From contig CAKVAL010000001.1 of NCBI GenBank assembly GCA_934725085.1, forward strand, positions 124,001 to 188,000: a stretch of DNA of 64,000 nucleotides, in the 5' to 3' direction. A program made the translations under genes and the position numbers. Each line of letters starts with the position of its first letter. The stretch's first letter is position 1. Under the pieces are notes generated by a model that ran no database searches, had not been told where the DNA came from, and worked only from the letters and a program-made list of their open reading frames with translations. Source of the DNA: an uncultured Erysipelotrichaceae bacterium. Lineage in GTDB: Bacteria; Bacillota_I; Bacilli_A; Erysipelotrichales; Erysipelotrichaceae. Positions 10,152 to 19,643 of this stretch are shown here, in pieces.

Positions 10152-11282
10152 ATGATTAAGTTTAATGTTCCACCTTATATTGAGGGTACTGACAAATATG
10201 TTTTAGAAGTAATGCAATCAGGTGAGATTGCGGGTGATAATAAATATACAAAATTGGATGAGGAAATCTTAGCTAAGAAGTTTGGTTCTCTTAAGGTTCA
10301 TTTAACAACTTCTGGTACAAGTGCACTTGAAATGGCTTGCATGCTTGTAGATATTGGCCCGGGTGACGAGGTTATTGTTCCATCTTATACTTTCTCAAGT
10401 ACAGCTAATGCGATTGTAATTTTTGGCGGCACACCGGTGTTTGTAGATATCGATCCTAAAACTATGAATATTAATGCTGATTTAATTGAAGATGCCATCA
10501 CTGATAAGACAAAGGCTATTATGGTTGTTCATTATGCTGGTGTTGGATGTGATATGGAAAAGATTTCTGATATCGCAAAAAGACATAACTTATACTTATT
10601 AGAAGATGCAGCTCAAGTAGTTAATGCGACTTATCATGGTAAATACTTGGGTACTTTTGGTGATGTTGGTTGTTACTCTTTCCATGAGACAAAGAATTAT
10701 TCTATGGGTGAGGGCGGTGCTGTTTCTATTAATAATCCTGCATTATTAGACAGATGTGACATCATTAGAGAAAAGGGCACAAATAGAACTCAATTCTTTA
10801 ATGGTCAAGTAGATAAGTATACTTGGGTTGATAAGGGTTCTAGCTATTTGCCTAGTGATATCTTGGCTGCTTATTTATATCCACAATTGTTGATTATGGA
10901 TGAAATGAGACAAGATAGAATCGATAGTTTCAATTATTACTATGAATTATTAACTCCACTTAAGGAAGCTGGTAAGATTGATTTACCTTATATCCCAGAT
11001 GGCGTGGTTCATAATGGTCATATGTTCTATATTAAGACTAAGAATCTAGAAGAAAGAAGTGCTCTACAATCTTTCTTAAGAGAAAAGGGTGTAGGCAGTG
11101 CTTTCCATTATGTTCCATTACATAGTGCGCCAGAAGGTTTAAAAGCTGGTAGATTATTTGGTGAAGATAAATATACAACTAAGGAATTTGAAAGATTATT
11201 AAGACTCCCTATGTATTACAAACTAGGCAAAGAAAACATTGAATATGTTTGTGATATGATTAAGGACTTCTATAAGGATTAA
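10152..11282 (+). CDS. wecE: dTDP-4-amino-4,6-dideoxygalactose transaminase (WecE/RffA type)
   Basis: A 376-residue PLP-dependent aminotransferase of the DegT/DnrJ/EryC1/StrS family. Clear blocks include TTSGTSALEMA near residue 53, GDEVIVPSYTFSSTANA, LEDAAQVVNA (PLP-ring Asp) and CYSFHETKNYSMGEGG, whose lysine should form the Schiff base. The stretch REKGTNR..FFNGQVDKYTW..GSSYLPSD is almost a signature of WecE/RffA, which converts dTDP-4-keto-6-deoxyglucose to dTDP-Fuc4N with glutamate as amino donor. RmlA (17165) and RmlB (42304) supply the precursor. AGAGG at 10142-10146 supports the start. It ends the 7360-11282 operon at a hairpin terminator. Confidence 0.9.
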   Translation: MIKFNVPPYIEGTDKYVLEVMQSGEIAGDNKYTKLDEEILAKKFGSLKVHLTTSGTSALEMACMLVDIGPGDEVIVPSYTFSSTANAIVIFGGTPVFVDIDPKTMNINADLIEDAITDKTKAIMVVHYAGVGCDMEKISDIAKRHNLYLLEDAAQVVNATYHGKYLGTFGDVGCYSFHETKNYSMGEGGAVSINNPALLDRCDIIREKGTNRTQFFNGQVDKYTWVDKGSSYLPSDILAAYLYPQLLIMDEMRQDRIDSFNYYYELLTPLKEAGKIDLPYIPDGVVHNGHMFYIKTKNLEERSALQSFLREKGVGSAFHYVPLHSAPEGLKAGRLFGEDKYTTKEFERLLRLPMYYKLGKENIEYVCDMIKDFYKD

Positions 11283-11290
11283 ATTTAAAG

Positions 11291-11330
11291 AAGAGGGCCA
11301 AGCTTATATGTTGAACCCTCTTTTATTTTA
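11291..11330. terminator. Hairpin terminator between convergent genes
   Basis: AAGAGGG (11291-11297) pairs with CCCTCTT (11316-11322), followed by a T-rich run on the plus strand. The A-rich left side also allows minus-strand use. It separates wecE from the converging gene whose stop codon is at 11328-11330. Confidence 0.65.
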
Positions 11331-13001
11331 GTGAATTTGTGATGTGTGTCGTTTTCTGCTAGCGGTTATTATTGTTAATAACGTCAATACGCTAATTACT
11401 AGCGATAGATGTTGAATAAATGTTCCTTTATAGTAAATATGATATTCATAATTATCATCTAAAGTATAGAAGCCTACTTTCTCATAATTATGGATGTTGA
11501 TTATATCTAATGGAATCATATTTCCATCTTTTAAAGCATATCCTGCATATCCTTTATAGTAAGTAAGTGGCATCATTAGTAATTCTTGTCTATCACTATC
11601 ATAGGTGAAATCAATTTTTAAGAAATGGCGATTAAAATCATAAATAACATCTTCATATTTGCCATCATCATTAACTCTTTTAATAAAAGTGCTTTCTCTT
11701 AGATAATCGTTATATAAAGTGATTGGTAGATATTCAGCTCCAACAATTTCTCTTTCGTTATAATCTTTTTTAATGTGGTTAAAATCATAAATAACTTCTC
11801 TGCTTGTATAGTCATCTAATCTATCAACAGTTAACAGTTGATAATCAAATTGCAAACTTACAACCAATGTGTAAATTATAATCACATATGGTAATAGATT
11901 ATGTAACTTATAAGAGACATAAGATGCCGAAATAGCTAAAAACGGATATGCGATAATGTTAAATCTAAAGGCAAATTGTAGTCCGTTAAAAGGTTTGATT
12001 AGATAAAAAGGAATAATATTGAAAGAACCTAATAATGCAACATATCCAATTATAGTGATGTATCTTAAATATTTATCACTATCTTTAATGAAGAAAATAA
12101 AGAAAGGTAATATAAGTAAAACATATCCAATAGGATTACTTGTCCATATATCAAGACTCATAAATGGCTTTAGTAATAAATTTGTTCCTATATGTAGTTC
12201 GTTTAAAGAATACATTGTGGTTAATTTACTAATCCATAAATTATGACTCATTAAGCCTTCTAACATAGGCAATAAAAACCACAGTGATAATAGTACAGCT
12301 ATTATGCATGCTTTAAAGCTGGTGATTAATAAGTTTTTGATAGCTATTAAATTTCTATTATTAATTATGAAAATAATAATTAAGACAGCATAAATAAAAC
12401 AATATAAGCCGAATGTTAGGTTGTGAGTTAAGACTAGTGTCGTAAAACCAAATGCTAATAGTAAATAACTATCTTCTTTAAGTACTAGAACTTTATAAAA
12501 AGCATATAAAAGTAATGGTAAGAAACATAAAGCTAGATATTCTCCGAATGCCAAACGTGTATATGCATCTAGAAAACGATATTGACCTAACAAGAAAACA
12601 ATAGCTACAGTACGGTATAATTTTTCTTGTTTAAAAATTTTCTTGAAACAATAAAATGCAATAATAGAACCTACAAGTGTATAGAAGATATACATTAGTT
12701 TAAAGGCTTTTATCAAAGGAAGGCTTAGATAATAAATAATCGCAAAAGGATATAAGAAAAAATCACAATAAAATAAAGGTGATGCATATCCATAACCATT
12801 ATTTGTATAAGGATATATTTTTGGTATAATCTGGTGATCTAATAAGGCTTCTTTAATGCCGATTAAACGATTAAGATGGAAAGCGCCATCAGTTGATTCA
12901 AAATATATACCATCTGCCATCATTGGCATACTAAAAATCAATGTAATAGATATGATTAAAAGAATATCTATTACTTTATTAATATTTTCTTTATTTCGCA
13001 T
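11328..13001 (-). CDS. Polytopic membrane protein of the PTPS-related (PF10131-like) group
   Basis: A 557-residue protein with about 12-13 membrane segments and a C-terminal external region. Near the N-terminus it has E-S-T-D-G-A-F-H-L-N-R-L, then Y-G-Y-A-S-P-L-F-Y-C-D near residue 70. These are hallmarks of bacterial membrane proteins labelled 6-pyruvoyl-tetrahydropterin-synthase-related, a misleading name; their fold looks like GT-C transferases, with the acidic residue in the first loop. A paralogue of the same architecture is at 24786-26546, also on the minus strand. GGAGGG at 13004-13009 supports the start. It faces away from the HTH-Ugd gene. Function is probably membrane-linked sugar transfer, not proven. 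Confidence 0.65.
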   Translation of the reverse strand: MRNKENINKVIDILLIISITLIFSMPMMADGIYFESTDGAFHLNRLIGIKEALLDHQIIPKIYPYTNNGYGYASPLFYCDFFLYPFAIIYYLSLPLIKAFKLMYIFYTLVGSIIAFYCFKKIFKQEKLYRTVAIVFLLGQYRFLDAYTRLAFGEYLALCFLPLLLYAFYKVLVLKEDSYLLLAFGFTTLVLTHNLTFGLYCFIYAVLIIIFIINNRNLIAIKNLLITSFKACIIAVLLSLWFLLPMLEGLMSHNLWISKLTTMYSLNELHIGTNLLLKPFMSLDIWTSNPIGYVLLILPFFIFFIKDSDKYLRYITIIGYVALLGSFNIIPFYLIKPFNGLQFAFRFNIIAYPFLAISASYVSYKLHNLLPYVIIIYTLVVSLQFDYQLLTVDRLDDYTSREVIYDFNHIKKDYNEREIVGAEYLPITLYNDYLRESTFIKRVNDDGKYEDVIYDFNRHFLKIDFTYDSDRQELLMMPLTYYKGYAGYALKDGNMIPLDIINIHNYEKVGFYTLDDNYEYHIYYKGTFIQHLSLVISVLTLLTIITASRKRHTSQIH

Positions 13002-13049
13002 ATTCCCTCCTAATAATATATTCTAATCTAGAAGAATTATTTGTTCTAG

Positions 13050-13081
13050 TGTTACAACAATTAAATGTTACAACAATTAAA
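13050..13081. repeat. Two perfect tandem copies of a 16-bp unit, possible operator
   Basis: TGTTACAACAATTAAA occurs at 13050-13065 and again immediately at 13066-13081. Each copy contains the inverted pair TGTT-N2-AACA. The repeats lie between the divergent genes at 13001 and 13227, upstream of a protein with an XRE DNA-binding domain, so an operator role is plausible. The flanking 13002-13226 stretch otherwise holds AT-rich leader sequence with no clear promoter. Confidence 0.5.
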
Positions 13082-13226
13082 ACAAGTTTAAAAAAATAGG
13101 TTTTAAAAAATAGTTTATTTTGTTTAATATTTAATAATGTCGCTAAAAACAACATTTACAAATATTTATATTAAATCGCTTGAATATATTTGTTATCTAA
13201 AATATCATAAGTATGAGGTGAATAGC

Positions 13227-14696
13227 ATGAAAAAGATATCTAAAGAATTATTGGCAAAGATTGTTAAGGAAAAAAGAAGTGAATTAAATATTACACAGAA
13301 TAGATTAAGTGAGTTAAGTGAAATCAATAGAGCAATGCTGTCTCGTATTGAGAACGGTGATTATTTGCCTACTATTGATCAATTAGAAAAGTTAGGTGAG
13401 ATTCTTAACTTTGATTTTGATGACTTGTTTGTTAAAGAAGAAGTTAAAAGAGAAAGACTAATTAAAGAATCTAGTAAGATAGCTGTAGCTGGTACTGGTT
13501 ATGTTGGTTTATCGTTGGCTGTGTTGTTGGCTCAACATAATGAAGTGAAGGCTGTTGATATTATTCCTGAGAAGGTTGATATGATCAATAATAAGAAGTC
13601 TCCAATTCAAGATGATTATATTGAAGATTATTTAGCTACTAAGGAATTAAATTTGAAGGCAACTTTGGATGCTAAGGAAGCATATAGTGATGCTGAATTT
13701 GTGATTGTTGCGGCTCCTACAAATTATGATCCTAAACAAAATTATTTTGATACAAGTGCTGTAGAAAAGGTAATTGATTTAGTAATGGAATATAATCCAG
13801 ATGCTTATATTATTATTAAATCAACTGTTCCAGTAGGCTTTGCAGAACGTATTAGAAAAGAAAAGAATAATAATCATATTATGTTTTCTCCTGAGTTCTT
13901 AAGAGAATCAAAGGCTTTACATGATAATTTATATCCAAGTAGAATCATCGTTGGTTGTGATGAAAATACTAAGGATGCAGCTGTTAAGTTTTCTAGTTTA
14001 TTAAAAGATGCAGCTTTAAAAGAAAATATTGATACTTTATTCATGGGCTTTACTGAAGCTGAAGCAGTTAAATTATTCTCAAATACTTATCTAGCATTGA
14101 GAGTATCTTATTTTAACGAATTAGATACTTATGCAGAGACTAAGGGCTTAAATACTAAGGAAATCATTGATGGTGTATGTTTAGATCCTAGAATTGGTTC
14201 TCATTATAATAATCCTTCATTTGGTTATGGTGGTTATTGTTTACCGAAGGATACTAAACAATTATTAGCTAACTTCAAGGATGTTCCCGAAAACTTAATT
14301 GAGGCAATTGTGGAATCAAATAGAACAAGAAAAGATTTCATAGCTGATAGAGTATTAGATAAGGCTGGTGCTTATGGTAATAGTGAAGAATATAATGTTA
14401 ATAAGGAACACAAAGTAGTAGTTGGTGTTTATCGCTTAACTATGAAATCTAATTCAGATAACTTTAGACAATCTTCAATTCAAGGTGTAATGAAAAGAAT
14501 TAAGGCTAAGGGTGCTGAGGTAATTATTTATGAACCAACCTTAGAAGATGGTGAAACATTCTTTGGCTCTAAGGTAGTCAATAATTTGAAGAAGTTTAAG
14601 AAACAATCTAACGCTATTATTGCGAATAGATACGATTCTTGTTTAGATGATGTAACTGAAAAAGTATATACAAGAGATTTATATAAGAGAGACTAA
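13227..14696 (+). CDS. ugd: XRE helix-turn-helix fused to UDP-glucose 6-dehydrogenase
   Basis: From the ATG at 13227 (GAGGTG at 13215-13220) the protein has 489 residues; an ATG at 13137 in the same frame lacks a ribosome-binding site. Residues about 5-65 form an XRE/Cro HTH ([20 protein letters not shown], then ENGDYLPT). Residues from about 84 form a complete nucleotide-sugar dehydrogenase: Rossmann motif [31 protein letters not shown] and the catalytic Cys338 in [11 protein letters not shown]. It should oxidise UDP-glucose to UDP-glucuronate with two NAD+. The fusion suggests an enzyme that also binds DNA, perhaps at the tandem repeat upstream. The fusion is in one uninterrupted frame, so it is not an assembly of two genes. 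Confidence 0.9.
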   Translation: MKKISKELLAKIVKEKRSELNITQNRLSELSEINRAMLSRIENGDYLPTIDQLEKLGEILNFDFDDLFVKEEVKRERLIKESSKIAVAGTGYVGLSLAVLLAQHNEVKAVDIIPEKVDMINNKKSPIQDDYIEDYLATKELNLKATLDAKEAYSDAEFVIVAAPTNYDPKQNYFDTSAVEKVIDLVMEYNPDAYIIIKSTVPVGFAERIRKEKNNNHIMFSPEFLRESKALHDNLYPSRIIVGCDENTKDAAVKFSSLLKDAALKENIDTLFMGFTEAEAVKLFSNTYLALRVSYFNELDTYAETKGLNTKEIIDGVCLDPRIGSHYNNPSFGYGGYCLPKDTKQLLANFKDVPENLIEAIVESNRTRKDFIADRVLDKAGAYGNSEEYNVNKEHKVVVGVYRLTMKSNSDNFRQSSIQGVMKRIKAKGAEVIIYEPTLEDGETFFGSKVVNNLKKFKKQSNAIIANRYDSCLDDVTEKVYTRDLYKRD

Positions 14697-14720
14697 TAGC
14701 TTTTATTGGTCTCTTATTTT
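14688..14720 (+). terminator. Hairpin overlapping the ugd stop codon
   Basis: AGAGACTAATA (14688-14698, containing the TAA stop) pairs with TATTGGTCTCT (14704-14714), one U-G pair included, then a T-rich run. It lies directly before the TATAAT of the next gene. Confidence 0.6.
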
Positions 14721-14725
14721 ATAAT
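14720..14725 (+). promoter_or_regulatory. -10 box (TATAAT), 7 nt before the ATG at 14733
   Basis: TATAAT ends 7 nt before the ATG at 14733. The hairpin of the upstream gene occupies the place of a -35 element. No Shine-Dalgarno sequence is present. Confidence 0.5.
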
Positions 14726-14732
14726 TTATAAG

Positions 14733-16214
14733 ATGAGTAACTTATTTAAAAAGAAAAATTTCTACATACTAGCATCAATATTCATATTGATGCTTTTCGC
14801 ATATATTACATGTAAGACACCGTTGGCTGGTGATGATTGGGGCTATGCTCTTAATGGAAGTGCTGGTACTCCAATTAAAACAGCTTTAGAATTTTATAAT
14901 TCTTGGTCAGGGCGTTTCTTTAGTGAATTATGGGGAATGATAGTACCTTGTCATAAGTGGATATGGAATATCGTTAATCCATTATTGTTTATGGGTATCT
15001 TTGTTTGTATCTATAAATTAGCTTATGTTCAAAATAAGCCAATAATGTGTAGTTTATTAATTTTAGCTATTATGCTAAGTGTTGATGATAATTTAAGAAT
15101 GGAAACTTATTCTTGGATTATGGGTACTACTTATATAATACCTTTATTTTTATCATTAGTTTATTTTGTGATAGTTGATAATTTATTAAAGAATGAGGTA
15201 TATGATTGGAAATTGATTACTTTTGCGATTATTGATAATTTATTTTTATTTATCATTGGTCTAATGATGGAGAATATTGCGGCTACTATGATAGTTGGCA
15301 TTGTATTTGTGTTGGGTTATGCGTTCTTTAATAAGAGAAAGGCTCTTAAATTTTTAATCCCTAATTTATTATTTAGTATTACAAGTTTTGTGATTATGAG
15401 AATGTCTCCAGGTAGTGCTAGTCGCTTAAATGGTGAACATGCAGCTTGGGCTAAGTTGACTTTATTTGAGAAACTATCTAATGGTTATCCTAATTTCTTG
15501 AATATGACATTTATTCAAAATAATTATGCGATTACTTTATTTTCTATTTGTTTAATTCTTTCGATTTGTTTTTCTAAGAAAAAGAATAAGTTAAACAAAG
15601 TACTACCTTTATTAATATTGATTACTGGTGTTATAACTGTATTTTCTTTTGTGTTTACAGATAAATTGATTAATCCTAATTCAATTTATTCATTTATCTT
15701 TTGGCCTATTTATATTATTAATGCCTTTTATGTGTTGTTTACATATTTGGATAATGATTATCGTAAGAATAAAGCTATATTTATGTTGATGTTTGCAGGG
15801 TGTAACGCATTAGTAATGTTATATTCACCAATCTATGGCTCAAGAAGCGCGATCTATACTGTTTATTATTTGATTGTTGTTTCTATACTTGTGTTAGATT
15901 TTATTAATATTAATAAGCATCATGTGAAAACAATAATATTAGTTTTGTTGATCTTAATAATTGGAGATAGAACAAGAGAATATATTCATAAATATCGTTT
16001 AGTTGGTATGAAACAAAACGAAAGATTAGAAATTATTAAGTATTATCAACAACATCCAGAAGTTGAGGAAGCTTGGATTCCTAGATTCCCTGTTTATACA
16101 GTACATGGGGCTGATATTGAAATTGGTGATACTTATCATTTTGAAACATTTAAAGACTATTATAAGTTGCCACAAAGTGCAGATAAGATTATTTTTTATA
16201 ATGAGGATAATTAA
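14733..16214 (+). CDS. Polytopic membrane protein (DUF6056-like), probable glycosyltransferase-like
   Basis: From the ATG at 14733 it has 493 residues and about 12 membrane segments. A TTG at 14706 in frame lies inside the upstream hairpin and is unlikely to be used. After the first helix comes A-G-D-D-W-G-Y, then S-G-R-F-F near residue 55, features I associate with the DUF6056 group of surface-polysaccharide membrane proteins. The paired aspartates sit where GT-C enzymes carry their catalytic acid. The C-terminus is a soluble tail of about 80 residues. Its stop overlaps the acyltransferase start by 1 nt. Role in sugar transfer at the outer face is inferred. Confidence 0.6.
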   Translation: MSNLFKKKNFYILASIFILMLFAYITCKTPLAGDDWGYALNGSAGTPIKTALEFYNSWSGRFFSELWGMIVPCHKWIWNIVNPLLFMGIFVCIYKLAYVQNKPIMCSLLILAIMLSVDDNLRMETYSWIMGTTYIIPLFLSLVYFVIVDNLLKNEVYDWKLITFAIIDNLFLFIIGLMMENIAATMIVGIVFVLGYAFFNKRKALKFLIPNLLFSITSFVIMRMSPGSASRLNGEHAAWAKLTLFEKLSNGYPNFLNMTFIQNNYAITLFSICLILSICFSKKKNKLNKVLPLLILITGVITVFSFVFTDKLINPNSIYSFIFWPIYIINAFYVLFTYLDNDYRKNKAIFMLMFAGCNALVMLYSPIYGSRSAIYTVYYLIVVSILVLDFININKHHVKTIILVLLILIIGDRTREYIHKYRLVGMKQNERLEIIKYYQQHPEVEEAWIPRFPVYTVHGADIEIGDTYHFETFKDYYKLPQSADKIIFYNEDN

Positions 16215-17161
16215 TGTCTATTAAATTAATCAGTAAACACAGAAGTGAACTCATGGCTATTGCCCTTATTTGGGTAGCTTTTTATCATTCATATTTTCCT
16301 ATTGGCAGCAAAATGATAGCTTTTACGGTTGCTAGATGTGGCTATGGTGGTGTTTCTTTATTTCTTTTCTTATCAGGATTCAGCATGTATTATTCATATA
16401 AGAAAGATAATAATTATTTATCTTTTATTAAGAAAAGATTTAAAAGAATCATACCGTTTTGTATACCTCTAATTTTATTGAATATGTTAATTAGGCATGA
16501 TCTCTTTTTTGATGCTTGTTTAAATGCATTTGGAATTAATTGGTTAAGGGGAATAAATAAAGCGAATTGGTATACTTTTCTTATATTGTTTTTATACCTT
16601 TTAACTCCTGTTTATTTAAAGAATTTTAAAAACAAGGAAAAGAAAATGACTTGTATTTCAATATTGCTTATTTTATTTATAAGTTTCGCTATTAAAAATG
16701 AAAACTGGGTATATGGAATAGTTAATATTTGTTTATATATATTAGGAATCTATTTTGCATTTTTAAATGATAATAATATAAAAGTAAATAATATCGTTAT
16801 TATATTTTCTTTTGTGATTGGGTGGATAATGATGCTTTGCATGTATCATTATTACCGCAATGATATTCAACATGTTTATCCTATGATTCTGATTGCTCCT
16901 TCTATGTTGTTGATATTGTCTTTTGTGATTGAAAAATTAAAACCGATTCAAAAGCCATTAAAATATTTAGGCAAATTCTCATATCAGTTCTATCTTCTAC
17001 ACGAACTAGTTATTACTGTTTTATATAACAATTATGCTCTGTTATATAGACCTAATATAAATTTTGATACATTAATAAATATTGCGGCATTTGTAATCGC
17101 GCTAATATTATCTATTATTTATAAATATATTGTTGATAGTTTGATGCTTAAGAGGAGTTAA
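16214..17161 (+). CDS. Acyltransferase-3 family membrane protein (probable O-acetyltransferase)
   Basis: A 315-residue protein with about ten membrane segments. The N-terminus has R-S-E-L-M-A-I-A-L-I-W-V-A-F-Y-H-S, the conserved region of acyltransferase-3 proteins (PF01757) with the key histidine, followed by GVSLFLFLSGFSMYYSY. K-K-R-F-K-R-I-I-P is also typical. Such enzymes acetylate or succinylate sugars of surface polysaccharides on the outer face. It overlaps the previous gene by 1 nt and precedes rmlA by 3 nt, so it belongs to the 14733-19615 operon. It is a little shorter than the usual 330-380 residues but appears complete. Confidence 0.85.
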   Translation: MSIKLISKHRSELMAIALIWVAFYHSYFPIGSKMIAFTVARCGYGGVSLFLFLSGFSMYYSYKKDNNYLSFIKKRFKRIIPFCIPLILLNMLIRHDLFFDACLNAFGINWLRGINKANWYTFLILFLYLLTPVYLKNFKNKEKKMTCISILLILFISFAIKNENWVYGIVNICLYILGIYFAFLNDNNIKVNNIVIIFSFVIGWIMMLCMYHYYRNDIQHVYPMILIAPSMLLILSFVIEKLKPIQKPLKYLGKFSYQFYLLHELVITVLYNNYALLYRPNINFDTLINIAAFVIALILSIIYKYIVDSLMLKRS

Positions 17162-17164
17162 TTT

Positions 17165-18061
17165 ATGAAAGGTATTATTCTTGCGGGAGGAAGTGGAACT
17201 AGGCTTTATCCACTAACTAAGGTTACTAGTAAACAATTGTTGCCGATTTATGATAAACCAATGATTTACTATCCATTAAGTACTTTAATGTTGGCTGGTA
17301 TTAGAGATATCTTGATTATATCTACACCTATTGATACCCCTCGTTTTGAAGCTTTATTGGGCGATGGAGAAGATTTGGGCTTATCTTTAAAATACGCTAT
17401 TCAAGAAAGCCCTGATGGTTTAGCTCAAGCGTTTTTAATTGGCGAAGAATTTATTAGCGATGATAGTTGTGCCATGGTTCTGGGGGATAATATTTTCTAT
17501 GGTAATGGGTTCTCTAACTTATTGGTTGGTGCAAGAGAAAGGGCAAATAGCGGTTTGGCCACTGTCTTCGGTTATTATGTTAATGATCCAGAAAGATTTG
17601 GTGTGGTTGAATTTGACGAAAACGGTAAAGCCTTATCTATTGAAGAAAAGCCAACTAATCCTAAATCTAATTATGCGGTAACTGGCTTATATTTCTATCC
17701 TAAGGGCGTAAGTAAGATGGCGAAGGAAGTAAAACCTTCTTCAAGAGGTGAATTGGAAATTACTACATTGAATCAAATGTATTTAGAAAATAATAAATTG
17801 AATGTAGAAATCTTTGGCAGAGGTTATACGTGGTTGGATACTGGCACTATGGATTCTTTAGCTGAAGCTTGCAACTTTGTGAGAACAATCCAAAACTTAC
17901 AAGGAGTTGGCATAAGTGTTATCGAAGAGATTGCTTATAAGAATGCCTGGATTGATAAGGAACAATTATTGAAGTCCGCTGATAGTTATGGTAAGTCGGA
18001 ATATGGCAAGCATTTAAGAAAAGTAGCTGAAGAGAAGAGATATTCTGACAGAAAGGTGTAA
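17165..18061 (+). CDS. rmlA: Glucose-1-phosphate thymidylyltransferase
   Basis: A 298-residue enzyme joining glucose-1-phosphate and dTTP to dTDP-glucose. The nucleotide-binding loop [11 protein letters not shown] is at residues 8-18, followed by [30 protein letters not shown] (metal-binding Asp), EEKP and YTWLDTGT. Length and motifs match RmlA closely. GGAG-type signal AAGAGG precedes the ATG. The product feeds RmlB (42304) and WecE (10152). No rmlC or rmlD is present in the window, so the intermediate may go to dTDP-Fuc4N rather than rhamnose, unless those genes lie elsewhere. Confidence 0.95.
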   Translation: MKGIILAGGSGTRLYPLTKVTSKQLLPIYDKPMIYYPLSTLMLAGIRDILIISTPIDTPRFEALLGDGEDLGLSLKYAIQESPDGLAQAFLIGEEFISDDSCAMVLGDNIFYGNGFSNLLVGARERANSGLATVFGYYVNDPERFGVVEFDENGKALSIEEKPTNPKSNYAVTGLYFYPKGVSKMAKEVKPSSRGELEITTLNQMYLENNKLNVEIFGRGYTWLDTGTMDSLAEACNFVRTIQNLQGVGISVIEEIAYKNAWIDKEQLLKSADSYGKSEYGKHLRKVAEEKRYSDRKV

Positions 18062-18067
18062 TTTGCA

Positions 18068-19615
18068 TTGATTAAGCAATTTTTTAAAATTAATGATGAT
18101 TATAAGACAGCAAAGTATTCTTTGATAAGCATATTTATTTGTGCTTTCTTAGCATATAACCTAATACTGATATATGGTTTTACCAATCCCGATGGTATTA
18201 ATGAAGGTTTTTATTATTATAGTGCCGCTGATTGGGCAAGCCAAGGTTGTGGTAGATGGTTAATTAGATATTTTAACTATGCTCATGCGAATATTGTGGT
18301 GCCATTTATTACTTTAATAGAGTATTGTTTGTTTACATGGTTAACACTAATAACCATTTTTAAAGTTTTGGGCGTTAAAAATATTTTTAATGCTGTAGTT
18401 ACATCGATTTTATTTATTCTTTTACCAGGCGTCATTACTCAAATGACATATGTGTATACTGCTGCGGCTTATTGTTTATCAGGTTTGTTTACAGCTTTAT
18501 TTGTATATTTTAATACGTTAGAAGATAAGAGATTTTCGTTGTTATCTTCATCGTGTTTAGCTTTTGCAATGGGCTTGTACCAAAGTTATATTGGCTTAGC
18601 TGTTGCCTTGAGTTTGATGTATATCATTATAAGAATAGTTGATGGTGAGTATATTAAAGAATTATTGCCTTTTATATTTAAGAGTATCCTATCGGCGCTT
18701 GTAGCCTTGGCTTTATACTTTTTGTTCTATAAAGTTGATTTAATGTTATTTGGTTTAGATACTGTAGAACGTATGCAACAATTTAGCATTAAAGAAATAA
18801 TTGGCAGCTTTGGTTTTAAGTTTATTGAAATGTATAAAGTTTTCCTTAATAACTTTATCGATGATATTTTAAAGAGAAATTATTTAGTATATTTATTTGT
18901 GATTGTTACTTTATATATATTAGTTGTTTCTTTGATTAGTATATTTAAAGAAAAGAGATATTTAGATTTTGTTGTTGTGTTGATTGGCTGTATTTTAATA
19001 CCACCATCTTCATGTATTATTGGAATTTTAATTCCTTTTAATAATGTTAATTTAATGATGTCTAATCAAAATTATTTGATTGTGCCTTTTGTGTTTGCGT
19101 TACTAGAAAGAAATGGTGTTAAATTTAATAAACAAGTTAATGCTTTTGGTTTATTGGTTTTAATAGCGTTAAGTTGGACATATATACTAAGCGCTAACGC
19201 AACATATAGATGTTATATCTTGTCATATAATCATATAAATTCTGAGGTTCAAATGGCATTAAAGGACGTTTATGCTTTAGATGATTATGTTAAGGATGAA
19301 ACACCAATTATTTTTGCGGGATTTCCAAATGATTATACTTTAAGAGAAAATTTGCCTCTTTATAAATATACAATCGAGTTATATCCAAACGTAATTTTTT
19401 GGCAAGATATGACTGGGGTTGTAAGTAATCGTTACAATTATTTAATCAATTGTTTTGGGGTAGATGCCGGCGGTATTAGTGATGAAGACTATTTAAGGCT
19501 AATGGAAAGTCAAGAATTTTATGAGATGAATGTTTGGCCAAAGAAGAATTCAATTAGGATGATTGATGGTTATGCAGTAATTAAGTATTCAAATAATCCA
19601 CTGTTACCATATTGA
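18068..19615 (+). CDS. GtrII-like glucosyltransferase-domain membrane protein
   Basis: A 515-residue protein with about 11-12 membrane segments and a soluble C-terminal tail of some 110 residues. It starts at TTG (18068), with AAAGGTG about 10 nt upstream and no better ATG nearby. Motifs near residues 40-65 (W-A-S-Q-G-C-G-R-W-L) resemble the GtrII/glucosyltransferase group (PF14264), serotype-converting enzymes that use polyprenyl-phosphate glucose. It follows rmlA by 6 nt and ends the operon. The assignment to PF14264 is from the G-R-W region and topology and needs a profile search. Confidence 0.6.
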   Translation: MIKQFFKINDDYKTAKYSLISIFICAFLAYNLILIYGFTNPDGINEGFYYYSAADWASQGCGRWLIRYFNYAHANIVVPFITLIEYCLFTWLTLITIFKVLGVKNIFNAVVTSILFILLPGVITQMTYVYTAAAYCLSGLFTALFVYFNTLEDKRFSLLSSSCLAFAMGLYQSYIGLAVALSLMYIIIRIVDGEYIKELLPFIFKSILSALVALALYFLFYKVDLMLFGLDTVERMQQFSIKEIIGSFGFKFIEMYKVFLNNFIDDILKRNYLVYLFVIVTLYILVVSLISIFKEKRYLDFVVVLIGCILIPPSSCIIGILIPFNNVNLMMSNQNYLIVPFVFALLERNGVKFNKQVNAFGLLVLIALSWTYILSANATYRCYILSYNHINSEVQMALKDVYALDDYVKDETPIIFAGFPNDYTLRENLPLYKYTIELYPNVIFWQDMTGVVSNRYNYLINCFGVDAGGISDEDYLRLMESQEFYEMNVWPKKNSIRMIDGYAVIKYSNNPLLPY

Positions 19616-19627
19616 TAAATATCACCG

Positions 19628-19636
19628 TGTTATAAT
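19628..19636 (+). promoter_or_regulatory. Extended -10 box (TGTTATAAT), 7 nt before the ATG at 19644
   Basis: TGTTATAAT ends 7 nt before the ATG and no ribosome-binding site lies between. A leader of about 0-2 nt is expected. It would drive the five-gene block 19644-24803. Confidence 0.55.
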
Positions 19637-19643
19637 TAATAAG

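Noticed and set aside
11328..13001. Role in pterin synthesis for the PTPS-related membrane proteins (also 24786-26546)
   Set aside because: The family name derives from a database label; the proteins are polytopic and lack the zinc-binding histidines of 6-pyruvoyl-tetrahydropterin synthase.
13137..13226. N-terminal extension of the HTH-Ugd protein from the ATG at 13137
   Set aside because: No ribosome-binding site precedes 13137, the 30 residues have no domain character, and GAGGTG sits before the ATG at 13227.
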